Source of the DNA: an uncultured Oscillospiraceae bacterium
GTDB lineage: Bacteria > Bacillota > Clostridia > Oscillospirales > Oscillospiraceae
DNA: 25,545 nt
NCBI GenBank assembly: GCA_910587785.1
Contig: CAJUOA010000040.1
Coordinates: 1-25,545, forward strand
Reading direction: 5' to 3'
The notes below the pieces were generated by a model, which was not told where the DNA came from, searched no databases, and saw only the letters and a list, made by a program, of their open reading frames with translations. This document shows positions 1 to 6,459 of the stretch, piece after piece; the first letter of the stretch is position 1, and every line of letters starts with the position of its first letter. Made by a program: the position numbers and the translations under genes.

Positions 1-281
1 ATGTTAAACTCCGCCTGCCGGCCCTCCATGTAGAACTCCCTGCCGGACTGCGCAGCAGATGCGCCATGCGCACATGACAAGAAGCGCAGTCTCGCCCGCA
101 CCGTGCCGGTGGCCCGGTAGTCTCTCAAAAGAATCGCGCTTCTCGGAGGCGAACCCAACGATGAAGACCGAAGGGCCAGGGAGTGGTGGCGGAGATTCGA
201 CTGCCATCGGCCCAGAGCAGACATTGGGGAAAAGGGTCAAACAGGTCGTAGCGTAACGAAAAAACAAATCATGAAGGGGGT
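1..281. other. No recognisable gene at the left edge
   Basis: Short open frames exist on both strands (for example about 65 codons on plus and 87 on minus), but none shows a family I recognise, a convincing ribosome binding site, or an intact domain. The stretch may be the degraded end of something outside the window. It lies upstream of a plus-strand terminator-like hairpin, so a transcript entering from the left probably ends here. Confidence 0.4.
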
Positions 282-307
282 CCAGCCCGTAGGGCTGGCG
301 TCTTTTT
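282..307 (+). terminator. Intrinsic terminator, plus strand
   Basis: A perfect 7-bp stem, CCAGCCC (282-288) and GGGCTGG (292-298), with a GTA loop is followed by CGTC and five T (303-307). This is a textbook rho-independent terminator for transcription from the left; no gene for it is visible inside the window. Confidence 0.65.
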
Positions 308-361
308 GGGTACTTTTTCCACGGGGAAAAAGTACCCGGGGTCCGGGGCGAGGAGCCCCGG
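308..361. repeat. Paired hairpins, REP-like module
   Basis: Two palindromes lie back to back. The first has a perfect 13-bp stem, GGGTACTTTTTCC (308-320) against its complement (325-337), with an ACGG loop. The second is CCGGGGC (343-349), loop GAGGA, GCCCCGG (355-361), entered through GGGTCC. The second resembles the units between rnfA and rnfB (18756-18825), which suggests a repeat dispersed in this genome. It lies just beyond the 3' end of the histidine phosphatase gene and could also protect or end that transcript. Confidence 0.6.
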
Positions 362-388
362 GGCTATCAGAGCGGAAGGCACTTCCAC

Positions 389-964
389 TCAGGGGACAAA
401 GACCTTCTCCACATAGACGTGTTCGGTTTTGGAGACCAGCTCCGTCCCGGAGAAGTCCAGCTCCACCACGAAGGGCATCCAGTCGATAAAGCGCATGAAG
501 GAAGCGCAGTTGAACGACGGATCGTAATAATGCAAAATGGTGCTGAGAGCGGTGCCGTGAGTGCCGATTACGACGGTTTTCTCCCGGCTTTCGTTCAAAA
601 TATCCGTCAGCGCGGCGATGTTCCGCGCCTGCACGGAGCGCAGGCACTCCCCGCCCTCCTCGTGCCAGTCGAAGTCGGCCCAGCGCCTCTGGAAGAGCTC
701 CCGGACGTTGCCGCCGGGGACGGTCTCCCGCTCCCGCAGGCGCTCGTCGGTGCGGATGGCCAGGCCGAAATGGTCCGCCGCCTCCTGGATGGTGTCCAGG
801 CTGCGCCGGTAGGGGCTGCAATAGAAGGCGTCCACCGGCTTGTCCCGGAGGAAGTCCAGGACCACCCGGCGGTCCTCCAGGCCCTCCGGAGTGAGGCCGC
901 GCTCCCGATCGCTGCCGCTGCGGTAATCGGACTGGGCGTGGCGCACAAAATATACTCTTGTCAT
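389..964 (-). CDS. Histidine phosphatase family protein (phosphoglycerate-mutase-like)
   Basis: A 191-aa protein of the histidine phosphatase superfamily, enzymes that use a phospho-histidine intermediate to remove or move phosphate on small molecules or proteins. The sequence opens with VYFVRHAQSDY, the RHG-type motif (RHA here) with the nucleophilic His at residue 9. It has a later GTHGTALS segment, the second catalytic His region, and an acidic RERE stretch in between. Length is normal for the family. The start is fixed by CGGAGGAATT just upstream, which sits in the 15-bp gap after the DUF1846 stop codon, so the two genes are almost surely cotranscribed. The substrate cannot be told; closest types are broad-specificity phosphatases and alpha-ribazole-phosphatase-like enzymes. 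No cobalamin genes are near to favour the latter. Confidence 0.85.
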   Translation of the reverse strand: MTRVYFVRHAQSDYRSGSDRERGLTPEGLEDRRVVLDFLRDKPVDAFYCSPYRRSLDTIQEAADHFGLAIRTDERLRERETVPGGNVRELFQRRWADFDWHEEGGECLRSVQARNIAALTDILNESREKTVVIGTHGTALSTILHYYDPSFNCASFMRFIDWMPFVVELDFSGTELVSKTEHVYVEKVFVP

Positions 965-979
965 AATTCCTCCGTTTTA

Positions 980-2464
980 TTACTTGTAGTAAAGCCTCTG
1001 CCGCTCGTATTTGGCCTCGTAGCTGACGTGCATCCCCAGGCGGCGGTAGAGCTTCTCGTCCACGTCACTGAGCACCACGGTGAAGTGGGCCCCGCAGCCC
1101 TTCAGTTTGGGCAGCTGCCGCTGGGCCAACCCGGCGATGGGGTTCGTCAGCGCGCTGACGCACAGGGCAATCAGCACCTCGTCGCTGTGGAGACGGGGAT
1201 TTTTGTTGCCCAGACTCTGGGTCTTCAGCCGGCAGATGGGCTCAATGACCTGGGTGGCGATGAGGTCCAGCTCCTGGTCAATGCCCCCCAGGGCCTTCAG
1301 GGCGTTGAGCAGGAGCGCCGCCGATGTCCCCAGCAGGTCGCTGGTCTTGCCGGTGATGACCCGGCCGTCGGAGAGGACCAGGGCACCCGCCGGAGCGCCG
1401 GTGCGCTCCTCCAGCTCCAGCGCCGCGGCCACCGCCGGAAAGACGGCGGGCGTCACACCGGCCCGCTTCATCAGGAGCTCCAGCTTGTAGACCACCTCCC
1501 GGTCCACCGTGCCCCGGAGACGGCCCGTGAGGGCGGCGTAATACCGGCGCAGGATCTCCAGGTGGGACGCCTCCCGGCAGACGCCGTCATCCACGATGCA
1601 GTTTCCCACCATGTTCACCCCCATGTCCGTGGGGGACTGGTAGGGACAGCGGCCCAGGATGGACTCAAAAATGGTCCGCAGGATGGGGAAGACCTCCACG
1701 TCCCGGTTGTAGTTGACCGTGGTCTCGCCGTAGGCCGCCAGGTGGAAGGGGTCGATCATGTTCACGTCGCTGAGGTCCGCCGTGGCCGCCTCGTAGGCTA
1801 AATTCACCGGGTGGTCGATGGGCAGGTTCCAGACGGGGAAGGTCTCGAACTTGGCGTAGCCCGCGAGACGCCCACGCTTGTTCTCGTGATAGAGCTGGCT
1901 GAGGCAGGCGGCCATCTTGCCGCTGCCGGGGCCGGGGGCCGTGACCACCACCAGGGGGCGGCTGGTCTCAATGTAGTCGTTGCGGCCATAGCCCTCCTCG
2001 CTGACGATGAGGTCCACGTTGTGGGGATAGCCGTCGATGGGGTAGTGGCGGAAGGAGCGCACCCCCAGGGCCTCCAGGCGCTTGAGGAAGGCGTTGGCCG
2101 CGCTCTGTCCGCTGTACTGGGTCACCACTACACTGCCCACATACAGGTCCATGCCCCGGAACTCGTCGATGAGGCGCAGGACGTCCTCCTCGTAGGGGAT
2201 GCCCAGGTCCCCCCGGACCTTGTTCTTCTCGATGTCCCCGGCGCAGATGGCGATGACGATCTCCACGTCGTCCCGCAGCTGCTGGAGCATCCGCACCTTG
2301 CTGTCCGGTGCGAAGCCCGGCAGGACCCGGGAGGCGTGGTAGTCGTCAAAGAGCTTGCCCCCGAATTCCAGGTACAGCTTGCCTCCAAACTGCCCAATCC
2401 GCTCCCGGATGCGGGTGGACTGGGTCTCCAGATACTTCTGGTTGTCAAATCCGATCTTCGACAT
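980..2464 (-). CDS. DUF1846 family protein
   Basis: A 494-aa protein that matches, from memory, the DUF1846 family, widespread in Firmicutes and some Actinobacteria and without an established function. It starts MSKIGFDNQKYLETQ, followed by FGGKLYLEFGGKLFDDYHASRVLPG, typical of the family. Around residues 180-200 there is a Gly-rich segment, APGPGSGKMAACLSQLYHE, resembling a nucleotide-binding P-loop but with Met where Ser or Thr is usual. Length is normal. The start at 2464 is chosen because the family begins with this Met and because GGGAGAG lies at the right distance; the frame stays open about 100 nt further upstream, but that part runs through a dispersed repeat. It is the first gene of a unit with the histidine phosphatase. 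Confidence 0.85.
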   Translation of the reverse strand: MSKIGFDNQKYLETQSTRIRERIGQFGGKLYLEFGGKLFDDYHASRVLPGFAPDSKVRMLQQLRDDVEIVIAICAGDIEKNKVRGDLGIPYEEDVLRLIDEFRGMDLYVGSVVVTQYSGQSAANAFLKRLEALGVRSFRHYPIDGYPHNVDLIVSEEGYGRNDYIETSRPLVVVTAPGPGSGKMAACLSQLYHENKRGRLAGYAKFETFPVWNLPIDHPVNLAYEAATADLSDVNMIDPFHLAAYGETTVNYNRDVEVFPILRTIFESILGRCPYQSPTDMGVNMVGNCIVDDGVCREASHLEILRRYYAALTGRLRGTVDREVVYKLELLMKRAGVTPAVFPAVAAALELEERTGAPAGALVLSDGRVITGKTSDLLGTSAALLLNALKALGGIDQELDLIATQVIEPICRLKTQSLGNKNPRLHSDEVLIALCVSALTNPIAGLAQRQLPKLKGCGAHFTVVLSDVDEKLYRRLGMHVSYEAKYERQRLYYK

Positions 2465-2505
2465 AAATCTCTCCCTCTTTTCCGGTCGTTTAATAGAATT
2501 TGCGT

Positions 2506-2530
2506 GGGGACGCATAATGTGCGCCCCTAC
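2506..2530. repeat. Dispersed GTAGGGGCGC-type element
   Basis: The minus strand reads GTAGGGGCGCACATTATGCG then TCCCC, an imperfect palindrome with GGGG/CCCC ends (2506-2509, 2524-2527). The core GTAGGGGCGCA recurs at 21738-21748. I recall GTAGGGGCG-headed elements as frequent in intergenic DNA of Oscillospiraceae; copy number here cannot be judged from one window. Confidence 0.45.
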
Positions 2531-2541
2531 GGGGTGCGGTG

Positions 2542-2748
2542 TTACCGGTCGTCTGTGCGGCACATCAGATAGTCCAATGTGACATCAAAATGGTCTGCCA
2601 AAGCGATTAAAGTTGCAAAACTCGGAAGATTTTCTCCAAGCTCAAACCGCTGGTAGTGGCGTTCCTGGATACCGATTGCAGCGGCAGCTGCAACTTGTGT
2701 CTCTTTCTTTTCCTTGCGCAGTTCGCGCAGACGGTCCTTAAATTCCAT
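2542..2748 (-). CDS. Small XRE-family (Cro/CI-type) transcriptional repressor
   Basis: A 68-aa protein that is almost only a helix-turn-helix domain: MEFKDRLRELRKEKKETQ, then the HTH around residues 16-36 (ETQVAAAAAIGIQERHYQRF), then LPSFATLIALADHFDVTLDYL, the usual end of the fold. It should bind DNA as a dimer in the cytoplasm. The start at 2748 follows AAGAGGTG; the frame remains open further upstream, but that would run through the operator region. The gene diverges from the 72-aa gene at 2834, and the space between carries two palindromes of identical format, one lying in the spacer of the plus-strand promoter. By analogy with Cro/CI-type switches it probably represses that promoter and perhaps itself. 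No ligand domain is present. Confidence 0.85.
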   Translation of the reverse strand: MEFKDRLRELRKEKKETQVAAAAAIGIQERHYQRFELGENLPSFATLIALADHFDVTLDYLMCRTDDR

Positions 2749-2757
2749 AAACACCTC

Positions 2758-2786
2758 TTGACACGCTAGTGATAGCGTGGTATATT
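2758..2786 (+). promoter_or_regulatory. Consensus sigma-A promoter for the 72-aa gene
   Basis: TTGACA (2758-2763), exactly 17 bp, TATATT (2781-2786). Transcription would start near 2793, about 40 nt before the ATG at 2834. The whole spacer is taken up by an operator-like palindrome, so a bound repressor would exclude RNA polymerase. Confidence 0.8.
2763..2778. promoter_or_regulatory. Operator-like palindrome O1
   Basis: ACGCT-N6-AGCGT; the inner bases extend this to a perfect 7-bp inverted repeat, CACGCTA / TAGCGTG (2762-2779) around GTGA. It sits between the -35 and -10 boxes. The same half-sites recur 35 bp downstream, which argues for a true protein binding site. Confidence 0.7.
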
Positions 2787-2797
2787 TTGAACACAAG

Positions 2798-2813
2798 ACG
2801 CTGTTGTTAGCGT
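2798..2813. promoter_or_regulatory. Operator-like palindrome O2
   Basis: ACGCT-N6-AGCGT again, with GTTGTT in the middle. It lies from about +5 to +20 relative to the expected start of the plus-strand transcript. The centre-to-centre distance to O1 is 35 bp, between three and three and a half helical turns. Confidence 0.7.
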
Positions 2814-2833
2814 GAATATGAAAGGAGCTCACC

Positions 2834-3052
2834 ATGAACGATTTTATGCGCTGTCTCTACAACAGCTACATCAAGCCTCAACTAGACAATGAAGCGCTCG
2901 CCGAATGCCAGTCGATACTCGACCGCGCGGAGTTCCTCCAGGACGCGGACCTGGAGGCGCTGTTCGACCGGGTGGCGGAATCCTACGCCGCCCGCGCCTT
3001 CCTGCTGGGCCTGCGCACGGGGGCGGGCCTGAGCGGCGGCTTCAAGAACTAG
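2834..3052 (+). CDS. Small protein of unknown function under XRE control
   Basis: A 72-aa, mostly helical protein I do not recognise: MNDFMRCLYNSYIKPQ, an acidic middle (LDRAEFLQDADLEALFDRV), then AARAFLLGLRTGAGL and a basic Lys-Asn end. It has no signal peptide or membrane segment. AAAGGAG lies at the right distance before the ATG, and a consensus promoter with two operators precedes it, so it is a real, regulated gene. Its stop overlaps the 3' end of the convergent uracil-DNA glycosylase gene by 11 bp. The pairing of a tiny XRE repressor and a tiny divergent gene is seen in phage-derived or toxin-antitoxin-like modules, but nothing in this protein shows toxicity; that is only a possibility. 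Confidence 0.7.
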   Translation: MNDFMRCLYNSYIKPQLDNEALAECQSILDRAEFLQDADLEALFDRVAESYAARAFLLGLRTGAGLSGGFKN

Positions 3053-3647
3053 GCGGTCCCGCCTCCCAGGGCCTGTCCAGCGCCGTATTGGGACAGACCC
3101 GCTCGATCTCCCGCTGGAGGGACTTCAGGTCGTCGAACGCCTCCGGGCGCTTGGCCGGGTCCCGCAGGAGGGCGGAGGGGTGGTAGGTGGCCATCACGCG
3201 CATCCCGTCCACGTCCCGCCACTGGCCCCGCTCCTTGGTGATGAGGAATTTGGGGTCTATGAGCCGCTTTGCGGCCACGCGGCCCAGGCAGACCAAAATC
3301 TTCGGGCGGATCAGGGCGATCTGCCGGTAGAGGTAGCCGATGCAGGCGTCCTGCTCCACGTTCAGGGGGTCCCGGTTGCCGGGCGGGCGGCACTTGACGA
3401 TATTGGTGATATAGACCTTGGTCCGGTCCAGGCCGATGATGGCTAACATATCGTCCAGAAATTTCCCGGCCCTGCCCACGAAGGGGATGCCCTGCTCGTC
3501 CTCGTTGGCGCCGGGGGCCTCGCCCACCAGCAGGACCTCCGCCTGGGGATTTCCCGTGCCAAAGACGACGCTGTGCCGGGTCTGGCACAGCGCGCACTCC
3601 CGGCACTGGGCGCACTCGCGCTCCAGCGCGCGCCAGGTCTCGGGCAT
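3042..3647 (-). CDS. Uracil-DNA glycosylase, family 4 (4Fe-4S)
   Basis: A 201-aa enzyme that removes uracil from DNA (arising from cytosine deamination or dUTP incorporation), starting base-excision repair. Family 4 features are clear: an N-terminal Cys cluster (C12, C15, C18, C21) plus C86 in KCRPPGNRDP and C102, which supply the four iron-sulfur ligands; the active-site motif GEAPGANEDEQGIPFVGRAG at 43-61; and the second motif HPSALLR at 156-162. Length is usual for the family. AGGAGGTGA sits 8-10 nt before the ATG at 3647. The stop codon lies inside the end of the convergent 72-aa gene. Which two of the four N-terminal cysteines bind the cluster is not certain; C15 and C18 fit the usual spacing best. 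Confidence 0.92.
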   Translation of the reverse strand: MPETWRALERECAQCRECALCQTRHSVVFGTGNPQAEVLLVGEAPGANEDEQGIPFVGRAGKFLDDMLAIIGLDRTKVYITNIVKCRPPGNRDPLNVEQDACIGYLYRQIALIRPKILVCLGRVAAKRLIDPKFLITKERGQWRDVDGMRVMATYHPSALLRDPAKRPEAFDDLKSLQREIERVCPNTALDRPWEAGPPSS

Positions 3648-3719
3648 AGAAGCTCACCTCCTGTATGATTTTCGCGGGAGTGGGGACGATACTCCTGTTG
3701 TGAAGAAAGGAGAACGTCC

Positions 3720-4280
3720 ATGTCCCGATGGTATGTGTATTTTCTGTTCTACAGCTTCTGCGGCTACGGTCTGGAGAAGCTTTTCGCCAGGATCATCCGG
3801 TCGGAGTATCAGGTGCGAAAATGTTTTCTGTTCCTGCCGCTCTGCCCGGTCTACGGACTGGCCATGGCCGCCCTTTTGGCGCTGGTCCCGGAGGGTGCCG
3901 GATTTTTTCTCTCAGCGGCGCTGGGAGGGCTGGTCTGCACAGGGGTGGAGTACCTGGTCCATCTCTTCTATGAGCAGGTCTTCGGCGTGCAGTTCTGGGA
4001 CTACCGGGACCTGCCATGGCACATCCGGGGGCGGGTGTGTCCGCAGTTCGCCCTGGCGTGGGGCGTACTCTCGGCGGCGGCGGTGCGGTGGGTCCAGCCT
4101 GTGGTGGAGGTCCTCGCCGTCCGGGCCGCGCCGGAGGCGCTCTACCTCCTCTGGCTGGTGCTGGCGGTGGACGGGGTGTTCACCGGCGCACTGCTCCTGC
4201 GCCGGAGGGACCCGGAGCTTTTAAGCATCGGCGCACTGCTCTCTCAGAGCCGGGCCTCCAGCCAGTCCAGCACGTCCTGA
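3720..4280 (+). CDS. CmpB-like integral membrane protein (putative ABC transporter permease, PF06541 type)
   Basis: A 186-aa membrane protein with four to five hydrophobic segments: residues about 5-25, 40-60, 62-80, 110-125 and 140-160. The opening YVYFLFYSFCGYGLEK and the FWDYRDLPWHIRGRVCPQFALAWG segment match the family annotated as putative ABC transporter permease / ABC transporter type IV (CmpB). No transport has been proven for most members, and no ATPase gene is adjacent. The start follows AAAGGAGAACGTCC. The last dozen residues, rich in Ser, are encoded opposite the 3' end of the alpha/beta hydrolase gene: the two genes overlap by 37 bp tail to tail, and the tail is probably not conserved. 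Confidence 0.75.
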   Translation: MSRWYVYFLFYSFCGYGLEKLFARIIRSEYQVRKCFLFLPLCPVYGLAMAALLALVPEGAGFFLSAALGGLVCTGVEYLVHLFYEQVFGVQFWDYRDLPWHIRGRVCPQFALAWGVLSAAAVRWVQPVVEVLAVRAAPEALYLLWLVLAVDGVFTGALLLRRRDPELLSIGALLSQSRASSQSSTS

Positions 4281-5176
4281 TAGACGTACTGATGGGTGGC
4301 CTCGTTGAGGATCTCGTGGCGCAGGCCGTGGTAGAGCTTCATCTGCACGTCCGTGAGCCCCGCCTTCCGGAAGCAGTCCCGGGCCTTTTGGACGCCCCGG
4401 CCCATGTCCCCCACCGGGTCCTGGTCCCCGGAGATGAAGTAGACCGGCAGGGCCTTGTCCATCCGGTCCATGTTGGACTGTCTGGTGATGAAGGTCAGTC
4501 CGTCCAGCATGTCCCGGAAGAGGCCCAGGGTAGTGTTTCCGCCGCAGAGGGGATCGGCAATATACGCGTCCACGTTGGCCTCGCTGGCGGAGACCCAGTC
4601 GAACTTGGTGCGGGCGGGGGCGAAGGCCCGGTTGTAGGTACCGAAGGCCAAATCGTCCGCCCGGACGCTGAAGGCCGCCTTCCCCAGGCGGCGGATCTCC
4701 CGGTCCGCAATCAGCTTACCCCCGGCGATCATGGCGGGGGACATATGCCCTGTACCGCAGAGGACACAGCCGTCCAGAACGCCCGGATACCGAATCAGGT
4801 GGGTTCGGGAGAGGAAGGACCCCATGGAGTGCCCGAAGAGAAAGTAGGGCTTGTCCAGGAAGGTCTTGGCCGTGCGGCGGCGCAGGGTCTCGATGTCGTC
4901 CACCACATGCTGCCAGCCGTCCTTGTCCCCCAGGTAGACCATGGGACGGCCCTCGATTTGGGACTGTCCGTGGCCCAGGTGGTCGTTGGCTACCACAGCG
5001 AAGCCGTGGGCGCACAAAAACCGGGCAAAGGGTTCATAGCGCTTCCCGTACTCTGCCACCCCATGGGCGATCTGCACTACGCCTCGTACTTCCCCGGGTA
5101 CCGGCGTCCACTGGTTGACATGGATCAGCGTCTTTCCGTCGCTGGAGGGAAAGTAGAATTCAGATACGATCTCCAT
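4244..5176 (-). CDS. Alpha/beta hydrolase (monoacylglycerol-lipase / lysophospholipase-like)
   Basis: A 310-aa cytoplasmic serine hydrolase of the S33-like (Hydrolase_4) group, which cleaves ester bonds in mono-acyl lipids or related substrates. The nucleophile elbow is GHSMGS with Ser117; the oxyanion-hole segment is IAHGVAEYGKRYEPFA at 37-52; GDQDPVG provides Asp253 and GLRHEILNE gives His287. DHLGHGQSQ is also typical. There is no signal peptide. GGAGGAGCGG precedes the ATG and a good sigma-A promoter lies 40 nt upstream, so the gene is probably its own unit. It overlaps the convergent membrane-protein gene by 37 bp. The true substrate is unknown. Confidence 0.87.
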   Translation of the reverse strand: MEIVSEFYFPSSDGKTLIHVNQWTPVPGEVRGVVQIAHGVAEYGKRYEPFARFLCAHGFAVVANDHLGHGQSQIEGRPMVYLGDKDGWQHVVDDIETLRRRTAKTFLDKPYFLFGHSMGSFLSRTHLIRYPGVLDGCVLCGTGHMSPAMIAGGKLIADREIRRLGKAAFSVRADDLAFGTYNRAFAPARTKFDWVSASEANVDAYIADPLCGGNTTLGLFRDMLDGLTFITRQSNMDRMDKALPVYFISGDQDPVGDMGRGVQKARDCFRKAGLTDVQMKLYHGLRHEILNEATHQYVYQDVLDWLEARL

Positions 5177-5216
5177 GATCCGCTCCTCCGTTCCTTCTGT
5201 TTTCTTTCACTGAAGC

Positions 5217-5245
5217 ATTATACCATATTTCCCTCAAAAAAGCAA
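5217..5245 (-). promoter_or_regulatory. Sigma-A promoter of the alpha/beta hydrolase gene
   Basis: On the minus strand TTGCTT (5245-5240), a 17-bp spacer ending in TGG, and TATAAT (5222-5217). This puts the transcript start about 30-35 nt before the ATG at 5176. Confidence 0.7.
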
Positions 5246-5317
5246 ATCCTTATAGACACTGGCCGCCTGCGTTATCATCACGCTGGATTGCAGCTGTATC
5301 TTTGCGGATAATTTGAG

Positions 5318-5584
5318 GTGATCGTCCAGGGCGGCATGGTCACAGTCTTGGGCCCCTCCAGCGAGATCATTGCCACCGGCGGCTCCGTCACCACCGGCGG
5401 TCCCGACCCGTCCCTGACGCCGGAGCAGCGGTACGGCTGGGCCTACGACCGGCTGATGGAGGCGTATGGCTGCGCGAGCTGGAACAGACAGCGGGCCCTG
5501 CTGCTGACCATCGTCAAAAAACCTGTGGAGGACAAGCAGCTCATGACCGCCGAATACGCCACGCTGAGCGGTGCGGAACTGAGT
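5318..5584 (+). pseudogene. Unrecognised coding fragment truncated by IS debris
   Basis: A plus-strand frame starting GTG at 5318 reads as credible protein (VIVQGGMVTVLGPSSEIIA, then TPEQRYGWAYDRLMEAYG and QRALLLTIVKKPVEDKQLM) until about 5580, where it meets antisense sequence of the IS3 remnant. I do not recognise it. Codon use fits a gene rather than spacer, but there is no clear ribosome binding site (GAGG overlaps the GTG) and the 3' end is lost. It may be the remnant of a gene cut by the insertion, or chance. Confidence 0.35.
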
Positions 5585-5820
5585 TGCCAGGCTCAGGACG
5601 GTGAGATCAAAGCAGTCGAAGATGGCCGAGACATACAGTTTTCCATCCTTCGCCTTCAGCTTGGTGATGCCGTTGGGCTTGCGTCTCGGATGGTGGACCA
5701 GGCCGATTTCTTTCATCACCCGGTAGACCGTCCGCTCACTGGGGATGGCGACGCCCCCGGCTGTTTCAGCAGCAGCGCCTGGTACATCCGCTTTCGCCCA
5801 TAGGTGTCGTTGCAGACATA
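5585..5820 (-). pseudogene. IS3-family transposase (OrfB) remnant
   Basis: The minus strand carries broken pieces of an IS3-type integrase: YVCNDTYGRKRMYQALLLKQ from 5820, then after a frameshift near a C-run at 5753-5757 (one base appears missing) GVAIPSERTVYRVMKEIGL and HHPRRKPNGITK, directly joined to KAKDGKLYVSAIFDCFD. In intact relatives, as I remember them, some 30-35 residues containing the TDITEI segment with the first DDE aspartate lie between those last two parts; here they are deleted in frame. Similarity stops near 5585, so the C-terminal Glu region is also gone. It cannot be active. No terminal inverted repeats are seen. Confidence 0.8.
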
Positions 5821-6120
5821 CTGGAAAAGCATAGAGAAGGCTATCACCATTACCAACAAGGATTGAGCGACAAAGCAAGCATAATCTCCAAAGTGAACAG
5901 ATACGGGGAACGAAAAAAGCCGTCCATTGGTCTGCCTTAAAATTGGCAGGCTGTGGACGGCCTTTTCGTTGTTTTGAGTGCTGGAGAGTTCGAGCCATGC
6001 GTATTCCCCAAAACTCCCAAATCCGGCGAATTTGCATCTCCGATGCGTTATTTTACGCCCCCCTGATTTTTTAAATGCGAGATAATTGTTCTTGATTTCT
6101 TTGAATTTTATGATTTTATA
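5821..6120. other. AT-richer decayed spacer next to the IS remnant
   Basis: About 300 bp with lower GC than the neighbours and no supportable gene. It contains one large hairpin (5914-5966). Fragments of minus-strand frames run through it but show no family I know. It is probably residue of the same mobile element or of the sequence it entered. Confidence 0.4.
5914..5966. repeat. Large two-tier hairpin with A and T flanks
   Basis: Outer stem GCCGTCCA (5919-5926) with TGGACGGC (5954-5961), inner stem CTGCC (5932-5936) with GGCAG (5945-5949), and loop TTAAAATT. Five A precede the outer stem and CTTTT follows it, so it could act as a terminator in either direction or be the end structure of a mobile element. 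Confidence 0.5.
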
Positions 6121-6156
6121 GGCAAAAATCCCGCACCGAAGCGCGGGATTTTTGCC
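6121..6156 (-). terminator. Terminator of the tRNA-Leu gene (bidirectional shape)
   Basis: A perfect 14-bp stem (6121-6134 with 6143-6156), GGCAAAAATCCCGC and its complement, with an 8-nt loop. Read on the minus strand it begins 20 nt after the tRNA 3' end and has a run of five U in the descending arm. The symmetric A and T runs let it work from both sides. Confidence 0.75.
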
Positions 6157-6176
6157 TGCATTTTTTCAATGCAAGT

Positions 6177-6263
6177 TGGTGCCGGTGGCCGGACTCGAAC
6201 CGGCACGCCATCGCTGGCGGTGGATTTTGAGTCCACTACGTCTACCAATTCCATCACACCGGC
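6177..6263 (-). tRNA. tRNA-Leu(CAA)
   Basis: An 87-nt tRNA with the long variable arm of class II. Acceptor stem GCCGGTG (6263-6257) pairs with CACCGGC (6187-6181); the discriminator is A (6180) and CCA is encoded (6179-6177). The D-loop has AATTGGTAGAC. The anticodon stem GTGGA/TCCAC encloses loop CTCAAAA, so the anticodon is CAA, reading UUG. The T-arm has GGTTCGAGTCC. A sigma-A promoter lies upstream and a terminator downstream, so it is transcribed alone. Confidence 0.96.
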
Positions 6264-6280
6264 AGTTCAAATACTCCCCT

Positions 6281-6309
6281 AGTATACCGCAGTGCGGTCC
6301 GGAATGCAA
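6281..6309 (-). promoter_or_regulatory. Promoter of tRNA-Leu
   Basis: On the minus strand TTGCAT (6309-6304), a 17-bp spacer, TATACT (6286-6281), about 18 nt before the tRNA 5' end at 6263. The position fits a stable-RNA promoter. Confidence 0.75.
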
Positions 6310-6354
6310 GTAAAATTTTCGCTGGAGAGGAATTTTTCTTTTTTCCGCCAAGCG

Positions 6355-6383
6355 TTGACAGGGGCGGCGGTGTGTACTATAAT
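6355..6383 (+). promoter_or_regulatory. Perfect-consensus sigma-A promoter of the HAD gene
   Basis: TTGACA (6355-6360), 17 bp, TATAAT (6378-6383): both boxes match consensus exactly. The leader of about 70 nt contains GCTCC/GGAGC (6390-6400) but no riboswitch that I recognise. Confidence 0.85.
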
Positions 6384-6459
6384 CAAGGCGCTCCGGGAGC
6401 TTTGATGTTCCTGACGACAGAGCATCTTATTTTAGAAAGCCATTAGGAGGCGCTTCACG

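Noticed and set aside
419..1801. A 460-codon plus-strand open frame opposite the phosphatase and DUF1846 genes
   Set aside because: Antisense shadow from GC bias; the minus-strand frames carry family motifs and proper starts.
6384..6459. A riboswitch in the 70-nt leader of the HAD gene
   Set aside because: Only a small GCTCC/GGAGC hairpin is visible; no conserved aptamer pattern is recognised.
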